NCBI RefSeq assembly: GCF_051020985.1 | Contig: NC_135000.1 | Span: forward strand, 5,477,001-5,541,000 | DNA from: Nomia melanderi | Taxonomy: Eukaryota; Arthropoda; Insecta; Hymenoptera; Halictidae | Length of the DNA stretch: 64,000 nucleotides | Direction: 5' to 3' | In this document: piece after piece, positions 12,690 to 24,300 of the stretch | Numbering within the stretch: position 1 is the first letter of the stretch | How the letters are laid out: each line of letters begins with the position of its first letter | Notes under the pieces: generated by a model | The model's database searches: none | What the model was told of the DNA's origin: nothing | Seen by the model: the letters and a program-made list of their open reading frames with translations, nothing else | Translations under genes and position numbers: made by a program

Positions 12690-13030
12690 CGTGTTCAGGA
12701 TTTAACCGTATTGGTTTCCGACCTTCGGACCTTCCGCAACATATTGTTAGATCGCCTCGAGGAATCCCGGAGCTGGCTTCTTTTTCGACGCCAGCAATTA
12801 TTCCGCGAGCGTCGACCAGTTTTTCGTCGAGCCCGGTGAAAAAGGATGAACGGGGAAGCGTGGTAGCGTGCACCTGACCTCGAAGCCGCGCGGGACCTTT
12901 TGAGTGACAAGTGCCGCGAGGAGAAGCGACAGGGCCCAGGCAGACGTAATGTCAATGTCAGCACCTCAGCTGCAGTTGGTGCAGGGTGTGGTCCCCTCCT
13001 ACGGGTCGTCGACTCCCTACCAGCCGCACA
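12690..13030 (+). promoter_or_regulatory. GC-rich region upstream of gene C
   Basis: A GC-rich segment lies immediately 5' of the gene C TATA box. Open frames on the minus strand here (12682-13069) have no recognisable domain. By position it is the proximal promoter of gene C; no specific factor site is claimed. Confidence 0.4.
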
Positions 13031-13039
13031 TATATAAAA
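13031..13039 (+). promoter_or_regulatory. TATA box of gene C
   Basis: TATATAAAA about 100 bases upstream of the ATG at 13135. The implied start is near 13060, giving a leader of about 70 bases. Confidence 0.8.
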
Positions 13040-13134
13040 GGAGATGCGTGCTTGGTAAGGGTACGACATAAAAGTTCGTGTACCCCTTAGGGCGAGTCCT
13101 GGCCAATCACGCAGCAGCGCTCTTCGGATGCACC

Positions 13135-15867
13135 ATGAAGTGTCTCGTAAGTAATGGACAGTGCAGGCGGCGGATTTGGGGATATCGGGAGTCTCAGCGG
13201 CGAGGTAGATGGGAATCGGGAGATTTTGAGTGATCTGTGGGTTTGAGTTGTGGATTTGGCTGGTGACATGGATGAGAATTTAGACTTTGTGGTGAGGTAG
13301 ATGAGAGGTGAGATTTGTGATGAGGTAGATGAACATCGTGAGGTTTTGAGTGATTTGTGGGTTTGAGTTGTGAGGTAGATGAGAGGTGAAGTTCTCGGTG
13401 GTGAGATAGATGAAAATTGTGAAGTTTTGGGTCGTAGGATAGATGAGAATTGGATTTTTGAGTGATTTGTGGGTTTGAGTTTTGAGATAGATGAGAGGTG
13501 AGGTTTTGGGTGATGAGATAGATGAGAATTGAGACTTTGAGTGGTGAGGTAGATGGGAATTAAGACTTTGAGTGGTGAGGCAGATGAAAATTGTGAGATT
13601 TTGAGAGTTTTGTGACTTTGAGTGGTGAGATAGATGAGAATTGAGGTTTTTGGTGGTGAGATAGATGAGAATTGAGACTTTGAGTGGTAAGGTAGATGAA
13701 AATTGTGAGATGCTGCCTTGTCATCGTTTAAATACTTGCAAACTAAAAACTCTAAAACACATCAATCTATCCTACCTAGTACATTAAACAATAACATGCA
13801 CCAATAACTTCAAAATTCCCTGAATTACTATACAAGCATATAATCATCAAACGATTATTACAAACCCATTCCAAACTTCATTATCAACGTACATTCCACA
13901 CACCACAAAATCCACGCAACTCAATAGACCCCGCTAAATCCAAAGTCGCCATCACCAATAATCAATCCCCCAAAACTCCACGAAGGACTCACAAAAGAAA
14001 CACTTCTTTCACTTCGCAGATAATCTTCTTCACGTTCTGTGGACTGGCGGTCGCTGAACCAGGATATCTGGCTCCTGTGGTGTCCTACGGCTACTTTGGC
14101 ATCCCCATAGGCTACGGCGGCCAAGTGTTGGAGACGCCGGAAGTGGCGCAAGCGAAAGCAGCTCATTTGGCTAGGCAGGCGTACGAGGCGGCCAGGAACA
14201 CGCTGGGTTATGCACACGTGCCAGTCTTGACCCGCGTTTACACACCTGCGATTACCTACGGCGCGCCCATCGGCGCTGACGGCCGGGTCGTCGATACACC
14301 TGAGGTCGCCGAAGCGAAGGCTGCTCATCTTGCTGCTCACGCGCTGGTAATTGCCGCGGGAAAATAGCGAAGCCGTTCGAACTATAAATAATGAAGCGTA
14401 TGTTCAATCCATTCACTCATTGCGTACCGGCTAATTTTCAGGAAACTGAATTGTGATGGCAATTTTCACTGAGGTCAACTTATATCGCTGTACATAGAAA
14501 AACTCAGATATCATATTGTTATATAATATATTTTAAATAATCAATTCGAATTAAATTTTATATTTTGTCAATGCTGTGGTAATTAGCGAGGTTCCATAGC
14601 TAAGTGTCTTTATATAAAAACGAGATTTCTCATTATCGGTACGCAATGTGTCCCATGAAATTTTTTTCTTGAATTTTTAGATGAAATTCTGAGTGTCCAT
14701 AGTATCTTGGAAAAATAGTGAAAAAATCTGACATATTCAACATATTATATATAGCAAGTTGCAAAAATCTTAACTTTGTTATTTCCTATTTTATAAATAA
14801 TTTCTCGCGACAGTGCAATCATAGAGCATTTTGTAAATGTTCAAAACTTTAAAAGAAGTATAAATTTTATCTGGAAATATCGTTTGATTCAATTTATTCA
14901 TTCTAAATACTAACTCATATTTATCCTAATCATTAGATACATTATTTATTAAGAAATAAATTGTCTATAACAATTTAGAATGAGCGATATATTAATAGAT
15001 GACTGGGACTTAATAAGTTAATGACTACGCTTGCTTAATCCTTTGCACTGCATCGGCGTCGCTCAGTCGCCGCTCAATTTAATACAGAACAATTATCTAG
15101 GAGAAAGAGAATTTTATTTGAAACAGTATAATTATTTCATCACAGCAACACAATGAAACAAGCCGCAAATCAAACAACGTGCACACTATTTATATACTCG
15201 GATGCTCTTCTCACTCGCACGCTTTCTAGAACACTCTTTCATTATCATGCATTAATTTCACATATATTTGGAACATTCTAGATTCATAAAAAACGAACGT
15301 TAACCCTCTGTAGGCCCATGTAACTTTAAAGTCACATATCAGTATATTGGCATCTTCTTGATTTATTTCATTTTGCACTCGAAGTATTGAATAAAATTAA
15401 GTAATCAGTTAACTTAAACTTTTATATGCTCAGGCATGAAAGTTTAACGTCATTGTAACTTGAAAGTTACGAAATATATTCGTTTGATGGAATTATTGAA
15501 ATTATTAAATATATTGTTAATTCGTATTCATATGTGGATATTTATTAATTTTGTATTACATAGATTTTATTATAATTGTGAACAAAAATTCGGCCCATAA
15601 AGGGTTAAATCAATATAGACGTATCTGTAATCAAGTAACTGGATTGTTTTGAACGTAACTTTTAAATTGCAGGAAGCTGCAAAAAAATTAGGACTGTACC
15701 CATACGGCGCTCTGGCGTATTCTTCGATCCCCTATGCCTATAGATATGGCTATGGTGCTCCCCTTGGTCCCGATGGTAGAGTGGTCGACACACCGGAAGT
15801 CGCGGAAGCGAAAGCCGCGCATTTGGCAGCGCATGCACAGGAGGCAGCTAACGCACAGAAAATATAA
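13135..15867 (+). CDS. Structural cuticular protein with three PEVA motifs (gene C)
   Basis: Three exons: 13135-13146 (MKCL, GTAAGT donor), 14020-14346 (after ...CACTTCGCAG) and 15673-15867 (after ...TTTAAATTGCAG), all phase 0, giving 177 residues. IIFFTFCGLAVA completes the signal peptide, with a likely cut before EPGYLAP. Motif copies are degenerate GQVLETPEVAQAKAAHLARQ (about 38-57), then GRVVDTPEVAEAKAAHLAAH at about 92-111 and again at about 148-167, with Tyr/Gly/Pro spacers. The product is inferred to be secreted into chitinous cuticle. A polyadenylation signal AATAAA lies at about 16004. If the second intron were kept, translation would add VIAAGK and stop at 14367, giving a 119-residue, two-motif form. 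Transcribed divergently from genes A and B. Confidence 0.9.
13170..13730. repeat. Degenerate repeat in intron 1 of gene C (GAGGTAGATGAGAATT)
   Basis: About a dozen copies of variants of GTGAGRTAGATGARAATTG, alternating with GATTTTGAGTGGT, at irregular spacing of about 35-60 bases. The plus strand is nearly devoid of C. It lies wholly within the 873-bp first intron. Confidence 0.75.
15300..15608. mobile_element. TTAA-flanked MITE in intron 2 of gene C
   Basis: The element starts TTAACCCTCTGTAGGCCCAT and ends GGCCCATAAAGGGTTAA, so the ends are inverted repeats of TTAACCCTYTRTRGGCC bounded by TTAA on both sides. The 309-bp interior is A+T-rich with no coding capacity. TTAA target duplication and a CCCT-type end are typical of piggyBac-like elements; the family assignment is inference. 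Confidence 0.75.
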
Positions 15868-16003
15868 TGACCTTTAACTGAGAAATTTTGTTGTAAAGGA
15901 AATTGTCATAATTCAAGGAAACGGAACTTTTCGAACAGGAAATGGCCGATAGATTTTTCCTAATAACGATAATTGTCTTGGAAAAAGAAAAGGAAGAACA
16001 AAT

Positions 16004-16009
16004 AATAAA
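16004..16009 (+). terminator. Polyadenylation signal of gene C
   Basis: AATAAA about 140 bases after the gene C stop codon, the first canonical signal downstream. It implies a short 3' UTR. Confidence 0.6.
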
Positions 16010-16169
16010 AACTTTGTATTGTACCAACTGATGCAAAATATTGTTCCCTGATTTTTGAATCCTTTTGAGGTTGAACTCGAAGTTTCTCGAATTTCAGAGA
16101 TAAAAAATTGAAGATCGAAGTTTGTAGTTTGATATGCTGGTTATTGGATTAAAAAATCACGAGAACTCA

Positions 16170-16418
16170 TTAACTCTTAACTAACTATGATTCATTTCTG
16201 AACTATAATCGATACAACTGTTTTATCGTTAATAGTTTATTAGGAAAAGAAAAAATTTGGATATTTATTCTATACGTACGTTTACTAAAAAGGTTTACGA
16301 TAATAGAAAAGTAATACTTAATTTACATTTTTAAAAAATGAATAACAATAAGGTTCTTCAAATTCAGTTCAAAATTTTCGTCACGAGTCTAATACGATAT
16401 TGTATGTCAACGGATTAA
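16170..16418. mobile_element. TTAA-flanked MITE, family shared with 60184-60501
   Basis: Begins TTAACTCTTAACTAACTATG and ends with CGATATTGTATGTCAACGGATTAA. The right end aligns in the same orientation with the right end of the 60.2-60.5 kb element (ACGAGTCTAATACGATATT against ACAAGTCTGACACGATATT). Non-coding. A fragment of the same family lies at about 45155-45240 (ATCGATACAACTG) and a reversed end-like piece at about 20635-20690. Confidence 0.6.
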
Positions 16419-16477
16419 AAATTAAGATTCAATGGATATTTCATCTTTGAACTGAAATTTTGAATTTCCCTCCAAAT

Positions 16478-16590
16478 TAACGCCATCTACGTCAAAACGC
16501 CCAAGCTACTAGCCAATTAGTACCGAATCTCGACCGACAGGTGGCGCCACAATTCACATTTCAAACTATTATTTGCTTCTAAATTAGATA
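16478..16590. repeat. Dispersed duplicate, copy 1 (CGCCCAAGCTAYTAGCCAAT)
   Basis: Shares AACGCCCAAGCTA.TAGCCA, ATTAGTA, GCGCCATCTAC and GGCGCCACA with 17113-17220, in the same order and orientation. Unit is about 105 bp. Function unknown. Confidence 0.7.
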
Positions 16591-17112
16591 ATTAATCACC
16601 GAGTCTTTGGAAACCGGTTATTTGTATAATGTACGTTGCATATGCCTCTCCCTACATTCACATATGCTCAGAATAAATTCATAATGTATAATCATCGAGT
16701 AATTATGTTTTCTTTGTTTCCTAATGCAGTTATGAATACTACCTTCGTTCATCATTGAAAATTCTTAACAACTCATTACTTTCACTTCGAGGGTAATAAT
16801 AACTCTAATTAGATATTCGTTAAGAGTCTACTTTAATTCTATCAAATACAAATGTTTATTAACTGTTTGTAAAGTAACTGCAAATTAATGACATATTGCG
16901 TTCGTGTAAAAAAAATTATCTGGAACAACCTTTTAAAGAATCATTAACAAATAATTAATGTAAAAGGTAATCTTATTAAAATTGACATAGGGTAATAGCT
17001 AAGGGTCTATTGTACATTTTCTAATTACTAAGTAATACAGTATTGAGCTTTTATAATAGTACGTGTATTTATAGTATCTATTGACGTTTCTTTAATTTCA
17101 AATTCGACAATT

Positions 17113-17220
17113 TCCCGCTGAGTCAGCGCCATCTACAATGAAACGCCCAAGCTATTAGCCAATTAGTATCTAGTTTACACCACTAGACGGCGCCACAGTT
17201 AGTTCTGTTCTTACTAATAC
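17113..17220. repeat. Dispersed duplicate, copy 2
   Basis: Second copy of the 16.5 kb segment, about 635 bases downstream. A related GCTAGATGGCGATA word follows at about 17382. The stretch 17230-19760 shows no supported gene; 17230-17470 repeats TGTCCTTGTC..ACAC words. Confidence 0.7.
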
Positions 17221-19764
17221 TTCCTTAGTCATCATGCTTCACGAGTAGGTACCAGGGACTGATGAGATGCTTTTTCAAAGGAGGTCGCGTCGACAGTTCT
17301 ATCTCTGTCCTTGTCGCACACTAGCGCTGTCCTTGTCTTACACATTGCAGGGATAGGGGAAAGCTTTCAAAATGACCAACCGCTAGATGGCGATACTATC
17401 GCTTGCCGGCAAAATTCGCTATCCTTGTCTTACTCATTACGTGGATGGCCATTGACGACGATCTTTAGATTAATTGTTCTATAGCTTCCTATGGGGCGAT
17501 TTTGACGTTCGATGACTTAAATTGAAGCTGAGTAAACATAGATAATTATCATGCTATTCCGAATTGCAGAGCGAAAGAGGAACTGATTGAAAATCGCTAT
17601 TGAATGAGTGTTTGATAAGACCTCAGTTTTGATAGTTAAATATGTAATTATTATACTATATACATAATTAAAATGAAATTTATGTTTTTAAATATTTACT
17701 TCTTTTGATAGAATTTGTTAAATAATCATTCAATTGTAGTGAAGCAATTAAATAAGCTTTATTTAAGATATTTCGTATGATCATTGCTTGTCGAACGTTA
17801 AAGCTGATGGCTCGTGTAAGATTCTTGATTGGTTATTAATTGGAAATTAAATATAGAGCGTAAGGAGTAATCTGGTGATACCGTTAATTAAGTCAGGCTA
17901 GATGATTTGTACAATAAATAAATTCCGTTCTTTTTGTAAGAATAGCTTTATTCGAGTGGTTAGCTTCTCAGCTGTTTCCTCATGCAAAGTGTAATTAATT
18001 ATAAATAATGGGACTCCGTTAAAGTATCAAAGAACGTTTATATTAAATAAACTTTATTCCGTTGTAATAAGGATTCGTCCGACGTGGAATATTGAATAAT
18101 CTACATTAAATCTGCTCGTTATGCATCGGTCAGAATGGATGGTGTTTAATAAGACAACAATTAGTCAATTTCGTTCGTTTATTTCTCCGTAATGAATTAC
18201 CTCCTTGTCACTGCATTTTGCATACCTATACATTATTGGCTTAAACGATATCCGCCGATGATCTATATCCTTCTTAGAAATATTATTCAGTGCTGCAGGA
18301 TCAAGTGGTCGAGCAAAAAAGAACAAAGAGTTGTCGCGTTAATGAAGTTACTTACGCATGCGTTCTGCACACGTGTAACTCACTTGAAGGCGAATTTCAC
18401 ACGAATTTCTTACGCCTCTCAATGTATCCTTCTTTTGTTATGTTTCTTGTTCCATCCCGCAGCACTGTGTTACGTTAGAAACAAATTCCAAGCACAGTTC
18501 TCCAAACAATCGTTATATAAATATAGAAAAATGTTGGATGCGGGGCTGGGGGGAGGGTTCGGGGAGAGGGGATACAATTACAAAAATCTAAAATAAATAA
18601 AATCCGGAAGATTGGAGATTGCGAAGAGAGAACCAGAGGAATTGCACGTGGTACACAATTATTATTAACACAGTACAGGCCCTTACAAATTAGACGATCT
18701 GTGAACATGCGTGCGAAATCGTTCGAGGATAGGGATACACATAGATATTTACAGGGACGACCGAGGTTACACGCGAGCGATCGATAATATCTATCACTTA
18801 TCACATTATCTACGTAAGAATCACTAAACGCAGCGGAATAAGTTCACATGTAAAAATATATTCAAGTGCGTCCATCCGTTTGATCCGTCGTCCATCTTGG
18901 AGACACGCCCCGCGACAACATGGCGTGTGACAAAAATCATTTCGTAAATTCGGATTCCTCTATTTCTGTAACACTAACATAATTTATACTCTGTGGCTCT
19001 CAATTTATCAACGTTTTGGAATGTTGTTTGTCTTTATAATAAATTATCGTTCTGTTTTATAGACTGTTTAATATTACTCAAAGGAACTTTAAGGAAATCT
19101 GTGCTGTATCATTTTGAAGTGTTAATTGAAACAGTTGAGAACCACTGATACAGATAGATCACGTGCTACCGTCATGGCGGAGCCTGTCTCCAACCCCTGT
19201 TCGGCGGTGGCCGGGTCACTTTGACCCAGGCTCCCAAAAGCCTTGCTTCTCGACAATGATTCGTTTATAATTGTGAAAATAAACGCTTGGACATGCACAT
19301 TTTCCATTTTCGAATAACGTGTCGTCGAAAAGAACATTTCCTCTCGAGAGAAACGACTTCTTCGATGCAGTTCGTTCTACGCGTAGAATCTGTTCCATGA
19401 AACTCGACTGCGGTACAAACAGAATTCCGGAAAATGGGCGTCTGCAAGGATATTGGACAAATTAGCCTCGCGAGGTCGATGGCGAGCGAACGATACACAC
19501 GTCTAAAAGATTCTCGACTCAGTGTCGCATCGATTTTCCGCGAAACAATTGAACCGGTGAGATCAGAAAGCAGCCAGGTCCGTTTCTATCAATTTCCCGA
19601 AAGCAACAAACGCAATTCTCCGTATCTAAACGATAACCATCGATCGGTGTCTTAATTTCCCGATAAAAGTCGACTGTCTCTGATCCCGCCGGCGCAACAA
19701 GCCTATCAACTAAATGGTAGGAATGATTAGAGCGGTCGCCAGGAAATCATGAAGATCCGATCGA

Positions 19765-19991
19765 TCAACACTAGAACTACCTAGCAGTCAGGCCGACTTT
19801 CCGAAATTTCTCTGCGGAAACTTGAAAAGTGCAACTATCGAGACTTCGATTGATTCGCAATTCGGTTCGCGTGTTGCTAAATCAATTTCTCTGGTGATTT
19901 CTTCTAGAAACTTCTGTTATCTTTTCAATGATCGCAAAAAGAGGAAGTCAATAATGGGCTGTTTCGAGCTGTTCGGTAGTTCCAGTGTCAA
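19765..19991. mobile_element. TTAA-type MITE (CACTARAACTACC family), 19.8 kb copy
   Basis: Left end TCAACACTAGAACTACCTAG; right end read on the minus strand TTGACACTGGAACTACCGAA. The two form a terminal inverted repeat. The interior shares AACTATCGAGACTTCGATTG and AAACTTCTGTTATCTTTT with the 45.6 kb copy. Both TTAA borders carry one substitution, suggesting an old copy. Confidence 0.65.
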
Positions 19992-20769
19992 AAGCACGAT
20001 CGTGGGCTACGGGGGACAAATATCGAGTATTTAGCGAGTCCGTCCGCGTTTCTCCTCGACTCGTGCGCCCTGTCGCTGTACACACTCGTTAAACCTACAT
20101 CGATGTAAACCTAAATGTACAATTTGTGCAGTTGCATCAAGCCGACGGACCCGATCCCGCCGAATCGAGTGTTCCGCGCTGGAACGCGGACGTTTGAGCA
20201 ATGCAGGATCCTATGTTGCTGAAGCGACTGGTTCGTCGCCCAATGGTTCGCGCGACCGTTTCTCGCGGCGAATATCCTCGCCTGACAGTTGCTAGTTACT
20301 TTTTGTTACACATAAATTACGACGAATTCGAACTTTAACCCTAGAATTCGTTGCGAGTCTCGGCAGGTGTCTGGCTGTTCGTATAAAATTTAGAATGTAT
20401 AAAATAAAACAGAAGCTGTAAAACAATCAACTGTGTTGTTGATCAGTTGTTAACAGGACCATGTCGAGCAATGTCCTAATAAATAGAATCCTCTAAATGA
20501 ACATAACTCTACAAACAGTACAGTAACATAACTCTCCTCTTTACGGTAATTCGAAAAATTCTATCCAACAGAATAAAGACGGTAAATTAAATTTTCTATT
20601 TCGTCTTTGAACAATTGCAACCTTCGTTCTCGACCCCTTCACCTACAATATAGTGTCAGACTCGTGGCGGAAATTGAATTTTGAAAATCTAAGTGTTATT
20701 TATATTTCTTAAATATAAATTAAATATTGCTCTGAATAAGCGTGAATCGTGATTTTTCTTAATAAGTTA

Positions 20770-21002
20770 TTAACACGTTGGGTGCCATGGAGCTCACCGG
20801 TGACGCCAACCAAATCGAATTACTACAATTTATTCGATTAAACGATGATTATTTGAAAACTTTTCTATATTACAAGTAAAACTACCTACTGCAGTGTATA
20901 AGAATAATAATAATAACGCAATTCGATTACATAATTTGATATTCCATTATTTTCATTTCACATACTTTTCTTGTCAAAATCGCGCGGCACGCAACGTATT
21001 AA
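20770..21002. mobile_element. TTAA-flanked MITE (ACGTTGSGTGCC family) downstream of the chitin-binding gene
   Basis: Starts TTAACACGTTGGGTGCC and ends GGCACGCAACGTATTAA: inverted ends differing at two positions, with TTAA at both borders. It has a 233-bp A+T-rich non-coding interior. It lies about 360 bases beyond the stop codon of the large chitin-binding gene, so it could supply or sit near its 3' end. Confidence 0.75.
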
Positions 21003-21360
21003 CGACACAGTAGTCGCATCGATCATAGCTAAGAAATAAATCATAGGTCAAGGGATTAACGTTGCCTTTTACATCTAACCACGTCATCGACGTAATCCTG
21101 ATCCAGCGGGACAGCCTACCGAGACATCGAATCCTCTTTAGTGTCCTTTCTTCGGCTCTCCGTGGTCCAAGGAGCCCGATCGTTAACTTCAATAAGTGCG
21201 AATCCATCATCATGTACAAGGTTATGGCAATATTCAGGAAAGGATGGGACCGCTACGGGCCCTGCCCATTAACAATATATAAATATACACTAGGGGAGTC
21301 CACGGATTCACCAGTTACCAAAATCAACAGCTGGCCAGCCACGAAGAGCGCTTAGGAGCG

Positions 21361-24300
21361 TTACCATTTCCTGTTCGGGCACATTCTGTTCCGGACGTCG
21401 TGTCTGCAGCTCTGGCTACCCTCGTCGAACACGGTGCCCTCCTCGCAGACGAACCGGAAGTCGAGGACCTGCCTCGAGGTGAAGCCAGGAGAGCAATAGT
21501 GGAACAGCCTGCAGTCTCTGTTATCACCGTAGAAACGGTACATCTCCTTCTCCAAGCAGTTGAAGCCGTCTTCCTTTCTCAGGTTCGCTGCCTTCCGACT
21601 GGAAGACCTGATGGTCGCTGCCACCAGTTCGTCGGGTTCTTTGACGGAGCTCTTAACAGCTTCAGGAGTAGGCTGGGTAGAGGTCTCAGCGATAAAGGAC
21701 ATCGTCGTAGAATCCTGTAGAGTCTTGGTGGATTCTGTCGAAGCTTCCTCTGGTGTGTTGATGGTAGTCGTTCCTACGTGATCAGGCTCGCTGGGTATGG
21801 TAGCTACCGGAGGAACTGTCGTGCTGAGGATCTCCACTTCGATGAACGAGTAGCTCTTCGGTGTCGTTGGTATTTCGGTGGTCGACTCGATTTCCTTTAG
21901 AGTTTCTTGGATCGTGGATGCTAGGGTCGATAGTCTGGTTACTGGGTAGGGTGTGAAGGTCTCAGGGATGATGGTTGTATGCTCTGCGTCCTCTTTGTCC
22001 TCTTTCTTCACGTTGGTTGGGGACTTCTGCTCGGAGGGACTGGAATCTTGGTCGCCATTGTTTCTGCTGGGAATTTGATCTCTTTGCATTGGTTCGACGG
22101 ATACGTTAGGACTTTTGGCTTCATTAGCCTGGTTCTTGTTTTGGTCCTTAGCTTCATCTTTATCCTGGTGTTTCTCCTGGTCTTTACCTTCATCCTTACT
22201 CTGGTCCTTGTCCAATTTCCCCTCCAACACATTCTCTTCGCTCTTGCCAGCCTCGGTGGTGCTGACAGCTTCAGTCACTGGTGTTTCTGTCATGGTCGTT
22301 GGCACTTCAGTTGAATCCATTTCCTTCATCGTAATCGTAGGAACTGTGGTGACTGATTTCCTGGCTAATAAGGGGAATTTCCTGATGACAGGCTTGGGTG
22401 CTAGCTCGTTGTAAGACTTGGGCGGCTTTGCTGGCTTGGGATTCAGCAGACTGATCCTAGGTTTGATGACGACGGGGTTAGGGGTCGTCGTAGGAGGAAT
22501 GTACGCGTAGGTCTTTCTGGCTGAGACTGGCTTGAACAGTTTTGGAGGTGTTGGTCTAACAGTTGTAGTAGTGGTAGTCGTTGTTGTAGTAGTTGTTGTT
22601 GTTGTGGACGTTGTCGTTTGCGACAAGTGGGCGTCATCGTCAGATTTCTCAGTGTTCTCTTCTGTTCTCTCAGTTTCAGTGTCTATCATGGCGGTTGTAA
22701 AGTCTACTTTGTCTGCTTTGCCTTCTTCATTATCGTTAGCTACCTCATCCTCTATTTTCACGTCCTTAACCTTTTTGTGCCCTTTGTCGTCGCTGAGTTT
22801 AGAGTCCTCATGCTCTATGTGATCCTCAGGTTCCTTGCCCTCTTCCTTATCGTTACCTGCCTCATCTTCTACTTTCTTGTCCTTAACCTTCTTCTTCTTT
22901 TTATCATCATTCAGATTGGAATCCTTATCCTCCATGTAATCCTCAGGTTCTTTGCCCTCTTCATTATCGTTAGCTGCCTTATCCTCTACCTTCTTGTCCT
23001 TAACCTTCTTCTTCTTTTTATCATCATGAAGATTGGAATCCTTATCCTCCATGTAATCCTCAGGCTCTTCGCCCTCTTCATTATCGTTAGCTGCCTTATC
23101 TTCTACCTTCTTGTCCTTAACCTTCTTCTTCTTTTTATCATCATTGAGATTAGAATCCTCACGCTCCTTGTACGCATCAGCTTCTTTGCCCTCTTCATTA
23201 TCGTTAGCTGCTTTATCTTCTACTTTCTTGTCTTTAACCTTCTTCTTCTTTTTATCATCATTGAGATTAGAATCCTCACGCTCCTTGTAACCGTCAGTTT
23301 CTTCGCCTTTTTCATTATCATTAGCTACTTTATCTTCTATCTTTTTATCCTTAACCTTCTTTTGCTTTTTATCGTCCTTGGAATTCGAATCCTCGCGCTC
23401 CTTATAATTGTCAGGCTCATAATTGTCATCTACATAGTCATGGGCACTATTCTCAACAGACTCTGAAGACTTCTTGCTCTCTGACAAGTCCTCTTTCTTC
23501 TCCTTAGGCAGCTCATCTGTGAATTTCAAGATCCCCTCGGTACTATCCTCCTGATCGTTAGCTTCCTCGTCGTTCTCTTCGACAGTCTCTTCCCTAGAAG
23601 TCTCAGTGTCTTTTGAATTGTTCTCAGAGGAGCTTGGGTCTTCATGATCTTTAGGGTCTTTATAATCGTTCTCTTCGTGGCTATCATAGAATGCTTCTGT
23701 AGAATCATGATACTCAGAGGATACTTCCTGGGAAGTGATCTCTTCACTTTTGATCGTCGAGTACTCCTGTGAATCCTTTTCTTCTTGCTCCCCCTTTGAG
23801 AACTTCCTGCTCTTGTCCTGTCTGTGAGTGATGACTTCTCTAGACGACGTCTCGAACTTCATGCTCTTCCCTCGCCTAGAGCTTTTGACTTTAGGTGTCT
23901 CTTCGTCATCCTCATGACTGACGTCAGTGCTAGATTCATCCTCTATACCCTCCATGGAAGTTTCTTCTTCGTAGTAAGTTTTCTCCTCTATCGAAAGGTT
24001 CTCCTTCATCTCAACAGAACCTAACTTTGCATCGTGCTCCTCTTCATCTTTCAACAAAGGAGTTGTGGACTCTTCCTGTGCCTTCACTTCTTCACGTTCC
24101 TCCTCTTTCATCAGATTCTCCACATGCTTGTCTAGAACCTCGTACTCGTTCGCATCTTTACGATCATCCTTTCCTATCTTTTCATCCTTTCCACCTTGAT
24201 GACTTTTCCCATAGCCTGTGCGATGTCCTACAGCCCTAGTGTCCACTTCTTTGGAAGTCATCGACTCTGGCTCGTCGAAAATGTGCTTGTCAATTTGTTC

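Noticed and set aside
13921..14340. 139-codon minus frame
   Set aside because: It is antisense to exon 2 of gene C, where the plus frame has the cuticular motifs and correct splice sites.
22618..23466. 282-codon plus-strand hydrophobic frame
   Set aside because: It is the antisense of the 117-bp coding repeat; lysine/acidic codons on the minus strand read as Leu/Phe/Ile on the plus. The minus frame has domains and splice sites, this one has none.
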